Origin: JBBIII01 sp037446575 | Lineage (GTDB): Bacteria > Bacteroidota > Ignavibacteria > UBA10030 | Direction of reading: 5' to 3' | Length of the DNA stretch: 22,227 bases | NCBI GenBank assembly: GCA_037446575.1 | Contig: JBBIII010000037.1 | Coordinates: forward strand, 1-22,227 | Part shown: positions 6,236 through 14,616 of the stretch, piece after piece | Numbering within the stretch: the first letter of the stretch is position 1 | Layout of the letters: every line of letters starts with the position of its first letter | The notes under the pieces: model-generated | What the model saw: only the letters and a program-made list of their open reading frames with translations | Databases searched by the model: none | What the model was told of the DNA's origin: nothing | Position numbers and translations under genes: made by a program

Positions 6236-7408
6236 ATGCTTAAAGTAACAAATCTCAGAAAAGAATACGATACAGTTCTTGCCGTAGATGGAGTCTCGTT
6301 TGAAGTTAAACGTGGCGAACTGTTCGGTTTATTAGGTCCAAACGGCGCCGGTAAAACTACTACAATACGCACTGTGTTAAATATTATTCAACCAGATAGC
6401 GGTGAAATCACATTCGATGGCAAACCGTTCACTCAGGAAATGTGGAATATTATTGGTTATTTGCCTGAGGAAAGAGGATTATATAGAAAAAGTAAAATCA
6501 TAAACGCAATCCAATATTTTGCCTCTTTGAAAGGACTTGCCGCCAAAGAATCGAAAAAATTTGCCTATTATTGGCTGGAACGTTTCGGTCTGAAGAATGA
6601 AGGACATCGGAAAATAGAGGAACTATCAAAAGGCAATCAGCAAAAAGTACAATTGATTATTTCAATTCTGCATCGTCCGCAACTTCTAATTTTAGATGAG
6701 CCTTTTTCGGGTCTCGATCCCGTTAATCAGATATTATTAAAGGATATACTTTTAGAATTACGCCAAAATGATACAGCTGTCGTATTCTCAACGCATCAAA
6801 TGGAACAGGTCGAAAAGATGTGCGATAATATTTGCCTTATAAACAAAGGCAAACCTGTGTTGAGCGGAGAAATTCATGAGATAAAGAGAAGATACGGAAC
6901 AAATTCAATCCATTTAGAATTTGATGGAGACGGAGAATTTTTAAGAAATTATAATTTTATTCGCCGCGCAGATATTTATCAAAACTATGCTGAGTTAGAA
7001 TTAACCGATATTTCAAGAAGCAGTGAACTACTTGCCGGAATTAACGGAAAAATTGTACTAAAAAAATTCGAAATAGTAGAGCCGTCTTTAAATTCAATTT
7101 TTATCAATGTTGTTGGCGGCGTAGATAAAATTGAACAAGCCGCTGAAAAACCGATCCCTCAGGTAAAAATTGTTTCTGATAAAATTTCACAATTGGCAAT
7201 GAAAGATAAACGTGTACGCAGAGCGCTGTTATCAATAATTCTAATTATTTCGCTTTCGATAATATTTATTTTGACGCATCAATCGGATTCTTATTTACCA
7301 GTAATTTGGGTGTGCTTATCTCTGTTTTCGGTGGTTCAATTTTTCCTGACAAAACGAAAAGTTGAGAAGGAGTTATTAGCAAAGCAATCGAGGGAGCAGG
7401 AGCAATGA
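6236..7408 (+). CDS. ABC exporter ATP-binding protein with C-terminal membrane tail
   Basis: ATPase subunit of an ABC-2 type exporter resembling NatA. Walker A is GPNGAGKTT (34-42), the signature is LSKGNQQK, Walker B is LLILDEPFSGLDP, and the H-loop is STHQ. A C-terminal accessory domain of the DUF4162 type follows (about 225-300, ending EPSLNSIFINVV). At 390 residues it is about 90 longer than usual. The extra part holds two predicted membrane helices (about 331-347 and 354-371) and a charged end, unusual for a nucleotide-binding subunit and possibly an anchor to the permease. The gene overlaps the permease by 4 bp (ATGA). The substrate is unknown; Na+ (as for NatAB) is only one option. Confidence 0.9.
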   Translation: MLKVTNLRKEYDTVLAVDGVSFEVKRGELFGLLGPNGAGKTTTIRTVLNIIQPDSGEITFDGKPFTQEMWNIIGYLPEERGLYRKSKIINAIQYFASLKGLAAKESKKFAYYWLERFGLKNEGHRKIEELSKGNQQKVQLIISILHRPQLLILDEPFSGLDPVNQILLKDILLELRQNDTAVVFSTHQMEQVEKMCDNICLINKGKPVLSGEIHEIKRRYGTNSIHLEFDGDGEFLRNYNFIRRADIYQNYAELELTDISRSSELLAGINGKIVLKKFEIVEPSLNSIFINVVGGVDKIEQAAEKPIPQVKIVSDKISQLAMKDKRVRRALLSIILIISLSIIFILTHQSDSYLPVIWVCLSLFSVVQFFLTKRKVEKELLAKQSREQEQ

Positions 7409-8646
7409 AATCTTTTGAAGTTGCCAAATGGGAATTCCTTGAAAAAGTAAAATCAAAAGCATTTATTATTTCGCTCATCCTAATGCCGGTTATTATTGCT
7501 GCAATGGTTATTCTCCCAGCATTATTAGCATCAAAAGAAGACGATGAAACTGTTTGTATCGGAATTATAGATGAAACTAAAAAATTAATTCAACCGTTGG
7601 CAATAAAACTCGACCGCGAATATATATTAAAAAACGATAAATCAAATTATTTACTGCGGAATTTATTAGAGGGAAATACTGTTGAAGAAGCAAGAAATGA
7701 AGCTGTAGAATTGGTCGCAATAGGAGCAATTGAAGGATATTTTTTAATTCCAGCATCAGCGTTCGATAGTGGGAAAGTTGAATATCGTGCAAAGAATGTC
7801 GGAAATTTCAAAGTGCAAGAAAGATTTTCGCGAGCCATTCAACAAGTAATAATAGAAAGCAGATTGAATGCGCATGGATTAGACCCTGCTTTAATAAGTA
7901 AATTGACTGCAAGCGTTCAAGTGAAATCCATAAAAATTTCAGAAAAAGGGGATGAATCAGAAGCGGGGTTTGGAGAAGTATTTGCAAAAGCTTATATCGG
8001 CTTGCTTATGCTTATTTTTATGGTTCTTACATCAGCGCAATTATTAGTGCGAAGTATGTTGGAGGAAAAATCAAATAGAGTTGCTGAGGTGCTTCTTTCA
8101 TCTTGCAATGCGCGGGATTTGATGACTGGCAAAATTCTTGGTTTATCAGGATTGGGAATTCTGCAAATGCTAGTCTATGCATTTATGGGCGTAGCAATAT
8201 CTATGAAAACAAATATGAACATTATTCAACCGGATTATTTTTTCCTAACTTTGTTTTATGCAATTTTAGGATATTTGTTTTATGCTGCAATCTTTGTTGC
8301 GGCTGGCTCGCCGGTAACAACCGAACAAGAGGCGCAACAGATTACTGCGTATATCAGTATGATATTAATAGCGCCATTTGCGCTTATGATGTTAGTCATG
8401 CAAAATCCAGATTCGTTAATTGTCAAAATATTATCATTTATCCCGATATTGACGCCCTCCATAATGGTATTGCGCGTTGCGATTCTGATGCCGCCATTAT
8501 GGGAAATTGTTGCCACAACTTTGTTGTTAATCGGTTCAACCGTTGTTATGATGTGGATTGCAGGAAAAATATTCCGCGTAGCGATTTTATCTTACGGAAA
8601 AAGGCCATCATTGAAGGAATTGATAAGTTGGGTGCGGCAAAAATAA
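7405..8646 (+). CDS. ABC exporter permease, NatB/ABC-2 type
   Basis: A 413-residue membrane partner of the preceding ATPase. Helix 1 is at about 19-38 (FIISLILMPVIIAAMVILPA), followed by a large extracytoplasmic domain (about 45-190). Five or six helices follow from about residue 197 (YIGLLMLIFMVLTSAQLL onward), with EEKSNRVAEVLLSS between the first two, a hallmark of ABC-2 permeases of this type. The C-terminus is short and basic. The 4-bp overlap with the ATPase gene implies coupled translation. nuoJ begins 17 bp after the stop with no terminator, so exporter and nuo genes are probably on one transcript. Substrate not known. Confidence 0.88.
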   Translation: MKSFEVAKWEFLEKVKSKAFIISLILMPVIIAAMVILPALLASKEDDETVCIGIIDETKKLIQPLAIKLDREYILKNDKSNYLLRNLLEGNTVEEARNEAVELVAIGAIEGYFLIPASAFDSGKVEYRAKNVGNFKVQERFSRAIQQVIIESRLNAHGLDPALISKLTASVQVKSIKISEKGDESEAGFGEVFAKAYIGLLMLIFMVLTSAQLLVRSMLEEKSNRVAEVLLSSCNARDLMTGKILGLSGLGILQMLVYAFMGVAISMKTNMNIIQPDYFFLTLFYAILGYLFYAAIFVAAGSPVTTEQEAQQITAYISMILIAPFALMMLVMQNPDSLIVKILSFIPILTPSIMVLRVAILMPPLWEIVATTLLLIGSTVVMMWIAGKIFRVAILSYGKRPSLKELISWVRQK

Positions 8647-8663
8647 AATTTCCGGATTAAAAA

Positions 8664-9173
8664 TTGACGCTTGAAATTATTTTATTCTATATCTTAGCAT
8701 TTGGCGGTATAATAACCGCTATTATGGTCGTTACAAGGCGCAACCCAATTGTTTCTGCGCTTTATCTCATCGCGAATTTTTTCTGCCTTGCCGGTCTTTA
8801 TTTAACTTTGCATGCACAATTTATTGCCATTATTCAAATTTTTGTCTATGCAGGCGCCATTATGGTGCTTTTCGTATTTGTAATAATGCTGTTAAATCTC
8901 GGCGATATTCAGCGATTGAAAGGCAGATTATCCTTAAAAAAAATTATTGCGGCAGGAATTAGTTTTGCCGTGCTGATGGAAGTATTGTATATAATCCGTA
9001 TGCAGACAGGCTCTTTAACAATCGATCTTGCGAAAGCTGGCTCTATAGGAACAGTGGAGGCGATTGGCAGGGCATTATTTACACAATTTTTATTTCCGTT
9101 TGAAGTTACTTCGCTTTTGCTTATAGCCGCAATTGTTGGCGCAATTTTACTAGCGAAGAAAAAGTTAGATTAA
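8664..9173 (+). CDS. nuoJ: NADH-quinone oxidoreductase subunit J
   Basis: Complex I membrane subunit, 169 residues with five hydrophobic helices. The third helix carries the characteristic IFVYAGAIMVLFVFVIMLLN (pi-bulge region that couples quinone chemistry to proton movement), and a second family block (FTQFLFPFEVTSLLLIAAIVGAILLA) closes the protein. The start is TTG at 8664; the first ATG lies inside helix 1, so it cannot be the start. It is the first nuo gene of this block: nuoA-I are not upstream, where the ABC exporter is found instead. Confidence 0.94.
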   Translation: MTLEIILFYILAFGGIITAIMVVTRRNPIVSALYLIANFFCLAGLYLTLHAQFIAIIQIFVYAGAIMVLFVFVIMLLNLGDIQRLKGRLSLKKIIAAGISFAVLMEVLYIIRMQTGSLTIDLAKAGSIGTVEAIGRALFTQFLFPFEVTSLLLIAAIVGAILLAKKKLD

Positions 9174-9210
9174 ATATAATAACTGGTTTGTATCTAAGAT
9201 ATATTTGTCG

Positions 9211-9513
9211 ATGGTCTCATTACAATCATATCTAATTGTAAGCGCAATAATGTTTATGATAGGCGCTGTTGGCGTGGTAACGCGACGCAATGTTATAATT
9301 GTATTTATGTCGATTGAATTGATGTTGAATTCCGTTAATCTCACGTTAGTCGCATTCTCCGCTTACTTTGGCGATATAACCGGACAAATATTAGTCTTCT
9401 TTGTAATGGCATTAGCAGCGGCTGAAGCCGCAGTTGGGCTTGCGATAATTATTGCCTTATTCAGACGTAAGCAAACAATAAACCTTGATCAAATTAACAT
9501 TATGAAATGGTGA
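9211..9513 (+). CDS. nuoK: NADH-quinone oxidoreductase subunit K
   Basis: MrpC-like complex I membrane subunit, 100 residues and three helices. The two membrane glutamates needed for proton transfer are present: SIELMLNSVNL in helix 2 and ALAAAEAAVGLAI in helix 3. I chose ATG 9211. An in-frame TTG at 9205 would add two residues, and neither has a Shine-Dalgarno sequence. The spacing of about 37 bp after nuoJ is AT-rich, without a clear promoter. Confidence 0.93.
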   Translation: MVSLQSYLIVSAIMFMIGAVGVVTRRNVIIVFMSIELMLNSVNLTLVAFSAYFGDITGQILVFFVMALAAAEAAVGLAIIIALFRRKQTINLDQINIMKW

Positions 9514-9591
9514 GGGATGTATAAAAGTGTGAGGTATAAAGTTAGAAGCATAAAGTATGATGTATCAAATTTAATGTAGAAAAGAAGGATT
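9514..9591 (+). other. nuoK-nuoL spacer with a 20-codon reading frame and degenerate repeats
   Basis: Between nuoK and nuoL lies a 20-codon frame, ATG 9517 to TAG 9579, ending 12 bp before the nuoL start and made mostly of Y, K, V, S and R codons. The sequence is built of loose repeats of GTATAAAG, CATAAAG, GTATGATG. It could be a translated leader that couples nuoL, or chance in low-complexity DNA. The nuoL RBS AGAAGGA lies at the end of the spacer. Confidence 0.35.
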
Positions 9592-11517
9592 GTGTTTTCG
9601 CTAACTCCATATATTGTATTTATACCGTTCATCGGATTTTTATTCATTGGATTGTTTGGTTCGCGTATAAAAAATGAAAAATTGATAGGTATTATTGGAA
9701 GCGGTACTGTAGGATTATCATTCATTCTAAGCGTGGCGCTTTTTTTTCAAATGCTTGGTTTAGAACAATCTGAACGAAAACAAACAATCGAGCTTTTTAC
9801 TTGGCTATCAACCTTTTCCGAAACAACAAGCACGCTAAACATAAGTATTGCATACCTTATCGATCAACTCTCCATTCTAATGACAATAATTGTTACTGGT
9901 GTTGGTTTTTTAATACACATTTATTCTATCGGTTATATGCGAGGCGATAAAAGCTATTGGCGATTTTTTGCTTATATGAATCTTTTTATCTTTGCAATGC
10001 TAAACCTTGTCCTTGCAAATAATTTCTTGCTGTTGTTTCTCGGTTGGGAAGGTGTTGGGCTATGTTCTTATCTTCTAATAGGATTTTGGTATGAGAAAAA
10101 GTCCGCTGGCGATGCGGCAAAAAAAGCGTTTATAGTTAATAGAATTGGCGATATGGGTTTTATACTTGGCATGCTTCTTATTTTTTCAACGTTTGGAAGT
10201 TTGAACTTCAATACGGTTTTCAACTTCGCATCGCATTTGCCAGTCGGAAATAAAACTGTATTTTGGATTGCGCTACTCTTGTTTGTTGGAGCGATAGGAA
10301 AATCGGCGCAAATTCCTTTGTTTGTTTGGTTGCCAGATGCGATGGCAGGTCCGACACCAGTAAGCGCATTAATTCACGCGGCGACTATGGTTACTGCGGG
10401 CGTTTATATGGTAGCGCGGTGTTCTATTATTTATGCTCTTGCTCCAACCGTTTTGCAGATAATTGCCGTTATAGGTATTGCAACTGCAATTTTTGCCGCA
10501 ACAATTGGATTAGCGCAAAACGATATTAAAAAGATTCTTGCTTATTCAACAATTAGTCAGCTCGGGTATATGTTCCTTGCAATGGGTGTGGCGGCGTTTA
10601 GCGCCGGAATTTTTCATCTTATTACTCACGCATTTTTCAAAGCGCTTCTTTTTCTCGGCGCAGGTGCGGTAATTCATGCAATAGCAGATGAGCAGGACAT
10701 AAAAAAAATGGGGGGATTAAAAGAATATCTTCCCATTACTTACAAGACATTTTTAATCGGAGCGGTTGCAATCGCCGGCATTCCCCCATTAGCTGGTTTC
10801 TTTAGTAAAGATGAAATTTTGTGGAATGCATTTAGCAGTGAACAAGGTTCTTGGATTTTCTGGTTATTGGGTGTTATCGGAGCTTTATTGACTGCATTCT
10901 ATATTTTCCGATTACTGTTTTTAACGTTTGAAGGGCAGAAACGTTTCGATCTTCGACTTCATCCGCATGAAGCTCCGAAAACGATGACTATTCCGCTTAT
11001 CGTTCTTGCATTTTTATCAATTGTTGGAGGTCTTATCGGAATTCCACACTTAAGTGCAATAAAGAATTGGCTTGAACCAGTTTTTCTGCCAGCTCAATAT
11101 AAATTGATGAAAGGCGAACACGGAATTGAAATAACAGAATTTATTTTAATGGCTCTATCTATCTTTGTTGCTATAAGCGGTTATTATATAGCTCGCTTAG
11201 CTTATCTGAAGCGAAAAGAACTTGAGGCGGCGTTTGTTGCAAGATTTCCACGATTATACAACTTGCTGGTAAATAAATATTATGTGGATGAAGCATACGA
11301 TGCCGTCATGGTTAATCCGTTTGTAAAAGGATCGGATAAAATTTTGTGGAAAATTATTGATGTTGTAATTATTGATGGATTGATAAACGGTTCTGCAAAA
11401 TTTTTTGGTTTAACTGCCCAAATTGTTCGGAAAATTCAGACTGGCGTTATTCAAACTTATGCTATCTATTTTATCGGCGGAATTTTATTTGTAATAACTT
11501 GGTTGTTGCTTAAATAG
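9592..11517 (+). CDS. nuoL: NADH-quinone oxidoreductase subunit L
   Basis: The largest antiporter-like proton channel of complex I, 641 residues, about 15-16 helices. Key residues are in place: the helix-5 glutamate in GWEGVGLCSYLL (about 150), the helix-7 lysine in GKSAQIPLFVWLPDAMAGPT (about 236) with the broken-helix histidine in ALIHAATMVTAG, the helix-8 lysines in NDIKKILAYSTISQ, and the helix-12 lysine in FFSKDEIL (about 403). The C-terminal part from about residue 510 is the long lateral helix plus final anchor, which distinguishes NuoL from NuoM and NuoN. The start is GTG at 9592 with AGAAGGA upstream. Confidence 0.97.
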   Translation: MFSLTPYIVFIPFIGFLFIGLFGSRIKNEKLIGIIGSGTVGLSFILSVALFFQMLGLEQSERKQTIELFTWLSTFSETTSTLNISIAYLIDQLSILMTIIVTGVGFLIHIYSIGYMRGDKSYWRFFAYMNLFIFAMLNLVLANNFLLLFLGWEGVGLCSYLLIGFWYEKKSAGDAAKKAFIVNRIGDMGFILGMLLIFSTFGSLNFNTVFNFASHLPVGNKTVFWIALLLFVGAIGKSAQIPLFVWLPDAMAGPTPVSALIHAATMVTAGVYMVARCSIIYALAPTVLQIIAVIGIATAIFAATIGLAQNDIKKILAYSTISQLGYMFLAMGVAAFSAGIFHLITHAFFKALLFLGAGAVIHAIADEQDIKKMGGLKEYLPITYKTFLIGAVAIAGIPPLAGFFSKDEILWNAFSSEQGSWIFWLLGVIGALLTAFYIFRLLFLTFEGQKRFDLRLHPHEAPKTMTIPLIVLAFLSIVGGLIGIPHLSAIKNWLEPVFLPAQYKLMKGEHGIEITEFILMALSIFVAISGYYIARLAYLKRKELEAAFVARFPRLYNLLVNKYYVDEAYDAVMVNPFVKGSDKILWKIIDVVIIDGLINGSAKFFGLTAQIVRKIQTGVIQTYAIYFIGGILFVITWLLLK

Positions 11518-11588
11518 AAAACCTATGTCTGTGATAATGATGCTTTTCAAAAAAATTTTTATCAATAATCTACTGCGGAATTAGGCAG
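11518..11588 (+). other. nuoL-nuoM spacer with a 19-residue reading frame
   Basis: A frame from ATG 11525 to TAG 11584 encodes 19 residues (MSVIMMLFKKIFINNLLRN) and ends 4 bp before the nuoM ATG. There is no Shine-Dalgarno before either start. It may be a coupling leader or chance. Confidence 0.3.
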
Positions 11589-13145
11589 ATGCTTTCGGAA
11601 TTCTTATTAACAATAATAATTTTTCTTCCATTGGCATTTGCGGCGGCAATTCTTTTTCTTCCAAAAGAAAACTCGCGGCTTATTAAACTGTGCGGCTTAA
11701 TTGGGAGCTTTGTTACTTTTTTCGTTTCGGTATTTCTTTTTGTCGGTTATGATGCGAATAAAACGGGTTTTCAATTTGTTCAAAAAATTCCTTGGATAGA
11801 AAATCTTAACATAAGCTATCATCTCGGCGTTGATGGAATGTCGTTGTTATTAATATTGTTGACGACATTTTTAACTCCAATAGCTCTTCTTGGGACATGG
11901 AATTCTATCAATCGACAGCTTAAAAGTTACACTATCATGATTTTACTGCTCGAAGTAGGTATGATTGGCGTATTCGCTTCGCTCGATCTATTTCTCTTCT
12001 ATATTTTCTGGGAAGCAATGCTAATACCTATGTATTTTATAATAGGTTTGTGGGGCGGAGAAAATCGGATTTATGCCGCAGTCAAGTTCTTTCTCTTTAC
12101 GCTCTTTGGCAGTTTATTAATGCTTGTTGCGATTATTTATCTGGGGCATATTGCTTCAACTGTGCCGAACGGGAGATTTACAACAGATTTGATTGAACTA
12201 TACGGCATTGCGCATTTAATGCCAATCAATTTACAGATATGGATGTTTATTGCATTTGGATTGAGTTTTGCAATTAAGGTTCCGGTTTGGCCATTACATA
12301 CTTGGCTTCCGGATGCGCACGTAGAAGCGCCGACTACAGGAAGTGTAATTCTTGCCGGTGTTTTGTTGAAGATGGGCGCGTATGGATTTATCCGGTTCAA
12401 TTTACCGTTGTTTGCCGAAGCTTCATTACGAGCTATGCCGTTTATGTGTTCGCTTGCTGTAATCGGAATTGTTTATGGCGCTTTAGTCGCAATGGTACAA
12501 ACAGATATTAAAAAACTTGTAGCATATTCGTCTGTATCGCATCTCGGGTTTGTTATTTTAGGAATATTTTCAATGACAGAAGAAGGATTGCAAGGCGCAA
12601 TAATTCATATGGTCAATCATGGACTTTCGACTGGAGCGCTTTTCTTACTTGTCGGTATGATTTACGACCGTACTCATACAAGAATAATTTCTGATTATGG
12701 CGGTATTGCAAAACTAACTCCCATTTATGCTACATTCTTTATGATTATGACATTTTCTTCCATCGGTTTGCCGGGATTAAATGGATTTGTTGGAGAATTT
12801 CTCGTTTTGATCGGGGCGTTTAAATCAACACTACTGGGAAATAGATGGTTTGCTATTATTGCTGCTCTTGGAGTAATTTTATCCGCCGTATATATGCTGT
12901 GGGTATATCAACGTGTATTTATGGGAACGTTACGTAAAGATGGACTGTATGGGGGACACCATCTAACTGATTTATCGAAGCGTGAAATAGCGGTTCTCGT
13001 TCCTATAGTGATATTTATTGTATGGATAGGCGTTTATCCGAAAACTTATCTTAGTAAATCGGCTAAAGTTGTAAAACAAACAGTTGAGAAAATGGAAAGT
13101 GTAAAGCGTGGTTCACAAATTCGTTTTACAGAAGTAGTTCAATAA
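11589..13145 (+). CDS. nuoM: NADH-quinone oxidoreductase subunit M
   Basis: The second antiporter-like proton channel, 518 residues with about 14 helices. Visible key residues are the glutamate in FWEAMLIPMYFIIGLWGG (about 141), the lysine in AIKVPVWPLHTWLPDAHVEA (about 229), the helix-8 lysine of LLKMGAYGF, QTDIKKLVAYSSVSHLGF, and, unlike NuoL/N, a glutamate (not lysine) in helix 12 (GFVGEFLVL, about 401). The LHTWLPDAHVEAPT block is diagnostic of NuoM. The start is ATG 11589. The following antiporter gene begins 13 bp after the stop. Confidence 0.97.
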   Translation: MLSEFLLTIIIFLPLAFAAAILFLPKENSRLIKLCGLIGSFVTFFVSVFLFVGYDANKTGFQFVQKIPWIENLNISYHLGVDGMSLLLILLTTFLTPIALLGTWNSINRQLKSYTIMILLLEVGMIGVFASLDLFLFYIFWEAMLIPMYFIIGLWGGENRIYAAVKFFLFTLFGSLLMLVAIIYLGHIASTVPNGRFTTDLIELYGIAHLMPINLQIWMFIAFGLSFAIKVPVWPLHTWLPDAHVEAPTTGSVILAGVLLKMGAYGFIRFNLPLFAEASLRAMPFMCSLAVIGIVYGALVAMVQTDIKKLVAYSSVSHLGFVILGIFSMTEEGLQGAIIHMVNHGLSTGALFLLVGMIYDRTHTRIISDYGGIAKLTPIYATFFMIMTFSSIGLPGLNGFVGEFLVLIGAFKSTLLGNRWFAIIAALGVILSAVYMLWVYQRVFMGTLRKDGLYGGHHLTDLSKREIAVLVPIVIFIVWIGVYPKTYLSKSAKVVKQTVEKMESVKRGSQIRFTEVVQ

Positions 13146-13157
13146 GAAAAACTATAA

Positions 13158-14597
13158 GTGAAATATCAAAAAAGAAAAATATTCATCACGTACTTGATCG
13201 TTGCTGTTACAGCGATGACGTTTTATAATTTTTTTGGTTACTATATAGATCATGTAACAATTTTGCCGGTTAATACTTGGTTCATTATTCCGTTTATTTT
13301 TCTTCTTTTATCTATAGCGGTTATGCCGTTTATAAATAAGCATTGGTGGGAGGAAAATTATCCAGGGCTTGCTTTTACGTTAGGTTTTATTGTTGTTATT
13401 TATTATGCGGTTGGGTTAAATAATGTTCCGCGTTTATTTCAGACTTCTTACGAATATGTAAGTTTCATTTCGTTGATCGGTTCATTATTCATTGTATCGG
13501 GTGGAATACATATAAAAATCAAAGGCAAATCAACAGCGCTCGGTAATACAGCGCTTCTTGCCATAGGCGCAGTGATGGCGAATATATTCGGTACTACAGG
13601 CGCTTCAATGCTATTGATTCGACCTTACTTGAGAATAAATAAATATCGCATTAAAGCGTATCACATAGTTTTTTTTATTTTTATTGTAAGTAATATTGGC
13701 GGCGCATTGACGCCTATTGGGGATCCGCCCCTTTTCCTTGGTTATTTGAAAGGCATCCCTTTTTTCTGGGTTATTACGCATGTATCTGTAATATGGGCAA
13801 TTACGGTCGGATTAGTTTTACTGATTTTCTTTTCGATTGATGAATATCATTTCCGTAAAGTCTCTGAAAAAAAACAGACATCTATTCACGAAGTCGAAGA
13901 ACCGGAGGTAACCGGATTGCATAATATTGTATTCTTATTGATAATTTTAGGCGCAGTCTTTATTGAGCATCCAGCCCCTTTGATGCTGAGAGAAGTTATA
14001 ATGTGGGGCGCCGCTATTGCATCGTATATTACAACAAAAAAGGAAATTCATCAGAAAAACGAATTTAACTTCTTGCCAATAAAGGAAGTTGCAATTTTAT
14101 TTGCCGGTATTTTTGCTACGATGATTCCGGCTCTCGATTGGTTGGAACTAAACGCGGCAAGAATAGGCATAGTTACAACTGGGCAATTTTATTGGGGAAC
14201 AGGCATCTTATCGAGTGTATTAGATAACGCTCCAACATATTTGAATTTCTTAACTGCGTCTTTTGGTTTGCACGGCGCCAATGTTAATGATGCACAACAT
14301 ATGAGCTTAATGCTCGGCTTAACAACTCCAGCTATGTTTGGACTTGCGAATCCATTAATCCCGAAAGCAATTGAAATTACTGCACACACATGGAAATATG
14401 TGCAGGCAGTTTCAGTCAGTTCTGTATTCTTTGGCGCAATGACTTATATTGGAAACGGTCCGAATTTTATGGTCAAATCAATTTCTGAACATGCAAGCAT
14501 AAAATGTCCGACATTTTTTGGTTATGTATTTAAATATTCATTTCCAATTTTATTGCCTATTTATATATTAATTTGGCTTTTGTTTTTTAATTTCTAA
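13158..14597 (+). CDS. nhaD: NhaD-type Na+/H+ antiporter inside the nuo cluster
   Basis: A 479-residue protein of the ion transporter superfamily (NhaD/ArsB/citrate-transporter-like) with about 12 membrane helices. The NhaD-like signatures are TTGASMLLIRPYL (about 153-166), SNIGGALTPIGDPPLFLGY (about 175-193), LDNAPTYLNF (about 355-364) and TYIGNGPNFMVKSI (near 433). The start is GTG at 13158, 13 bp after nuoM; the next ATG falls within helix 1. Its place between nuoM and nuoN with short gaps on both sides implies co-expression with complex I. A nhaD homologue has been reported among the complex I genes of Rhodothermus marinus, so the arrangement has a precedent. Ion specificity is inferred, and a dicarboxylate carrier cannot be fully excluded. 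Confidence 0.85.
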   Translation: MKYQKRKIFITYLIVAVTAMTFYNFFGYYIDHVTILPVNTWFIIPFIFLLLSIAVMPFINKHWWEENYPGLAFTLGFIVVIYYAVGLNNVPRLFQTSYEYVSFISLIGSLFIVSGGIHIKIKGKSTALGNTALLAIGAVMANIFGTTGASMLLIRPYLRINKYRIKAYHIVFFIFIVSNIGGALTPIGDPPLFLGYLKGIPFFWVITHVSVIWAITVGLVLLIFFSIDEYHFRKVSEKKQTSIHEVEEPEVTGLHNIVFLLIILGAVFIEHPAPLMLREVIMWGAAIASYITTKKEIHQKNEFNFLPIKEVAILFAGIFATMIPALDWLELNAARIGIVTTGQFYWGTGILSSVLDNAPTYLNFLTASFGLHGANVNDAQHMSLMLGLTTPAMFGLANPLIPKAIEITAHTWKYVQAVSVSSVFFGAMTYIGNGPNFMVKSISEHASIKCPTFFGYVFKYSFPILLPIYILIWLLFFNF

Positions 14598-14616
14598 TAG
14601 AATTACCAAAATTTTT

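Noticed and set aside
8103..8660. 185-codon frame overlapping the ABC permease in another frame
   Set aside because: Composition is odd (many Cys and Asn), and it is fully shadowed by a clear membrane protein.
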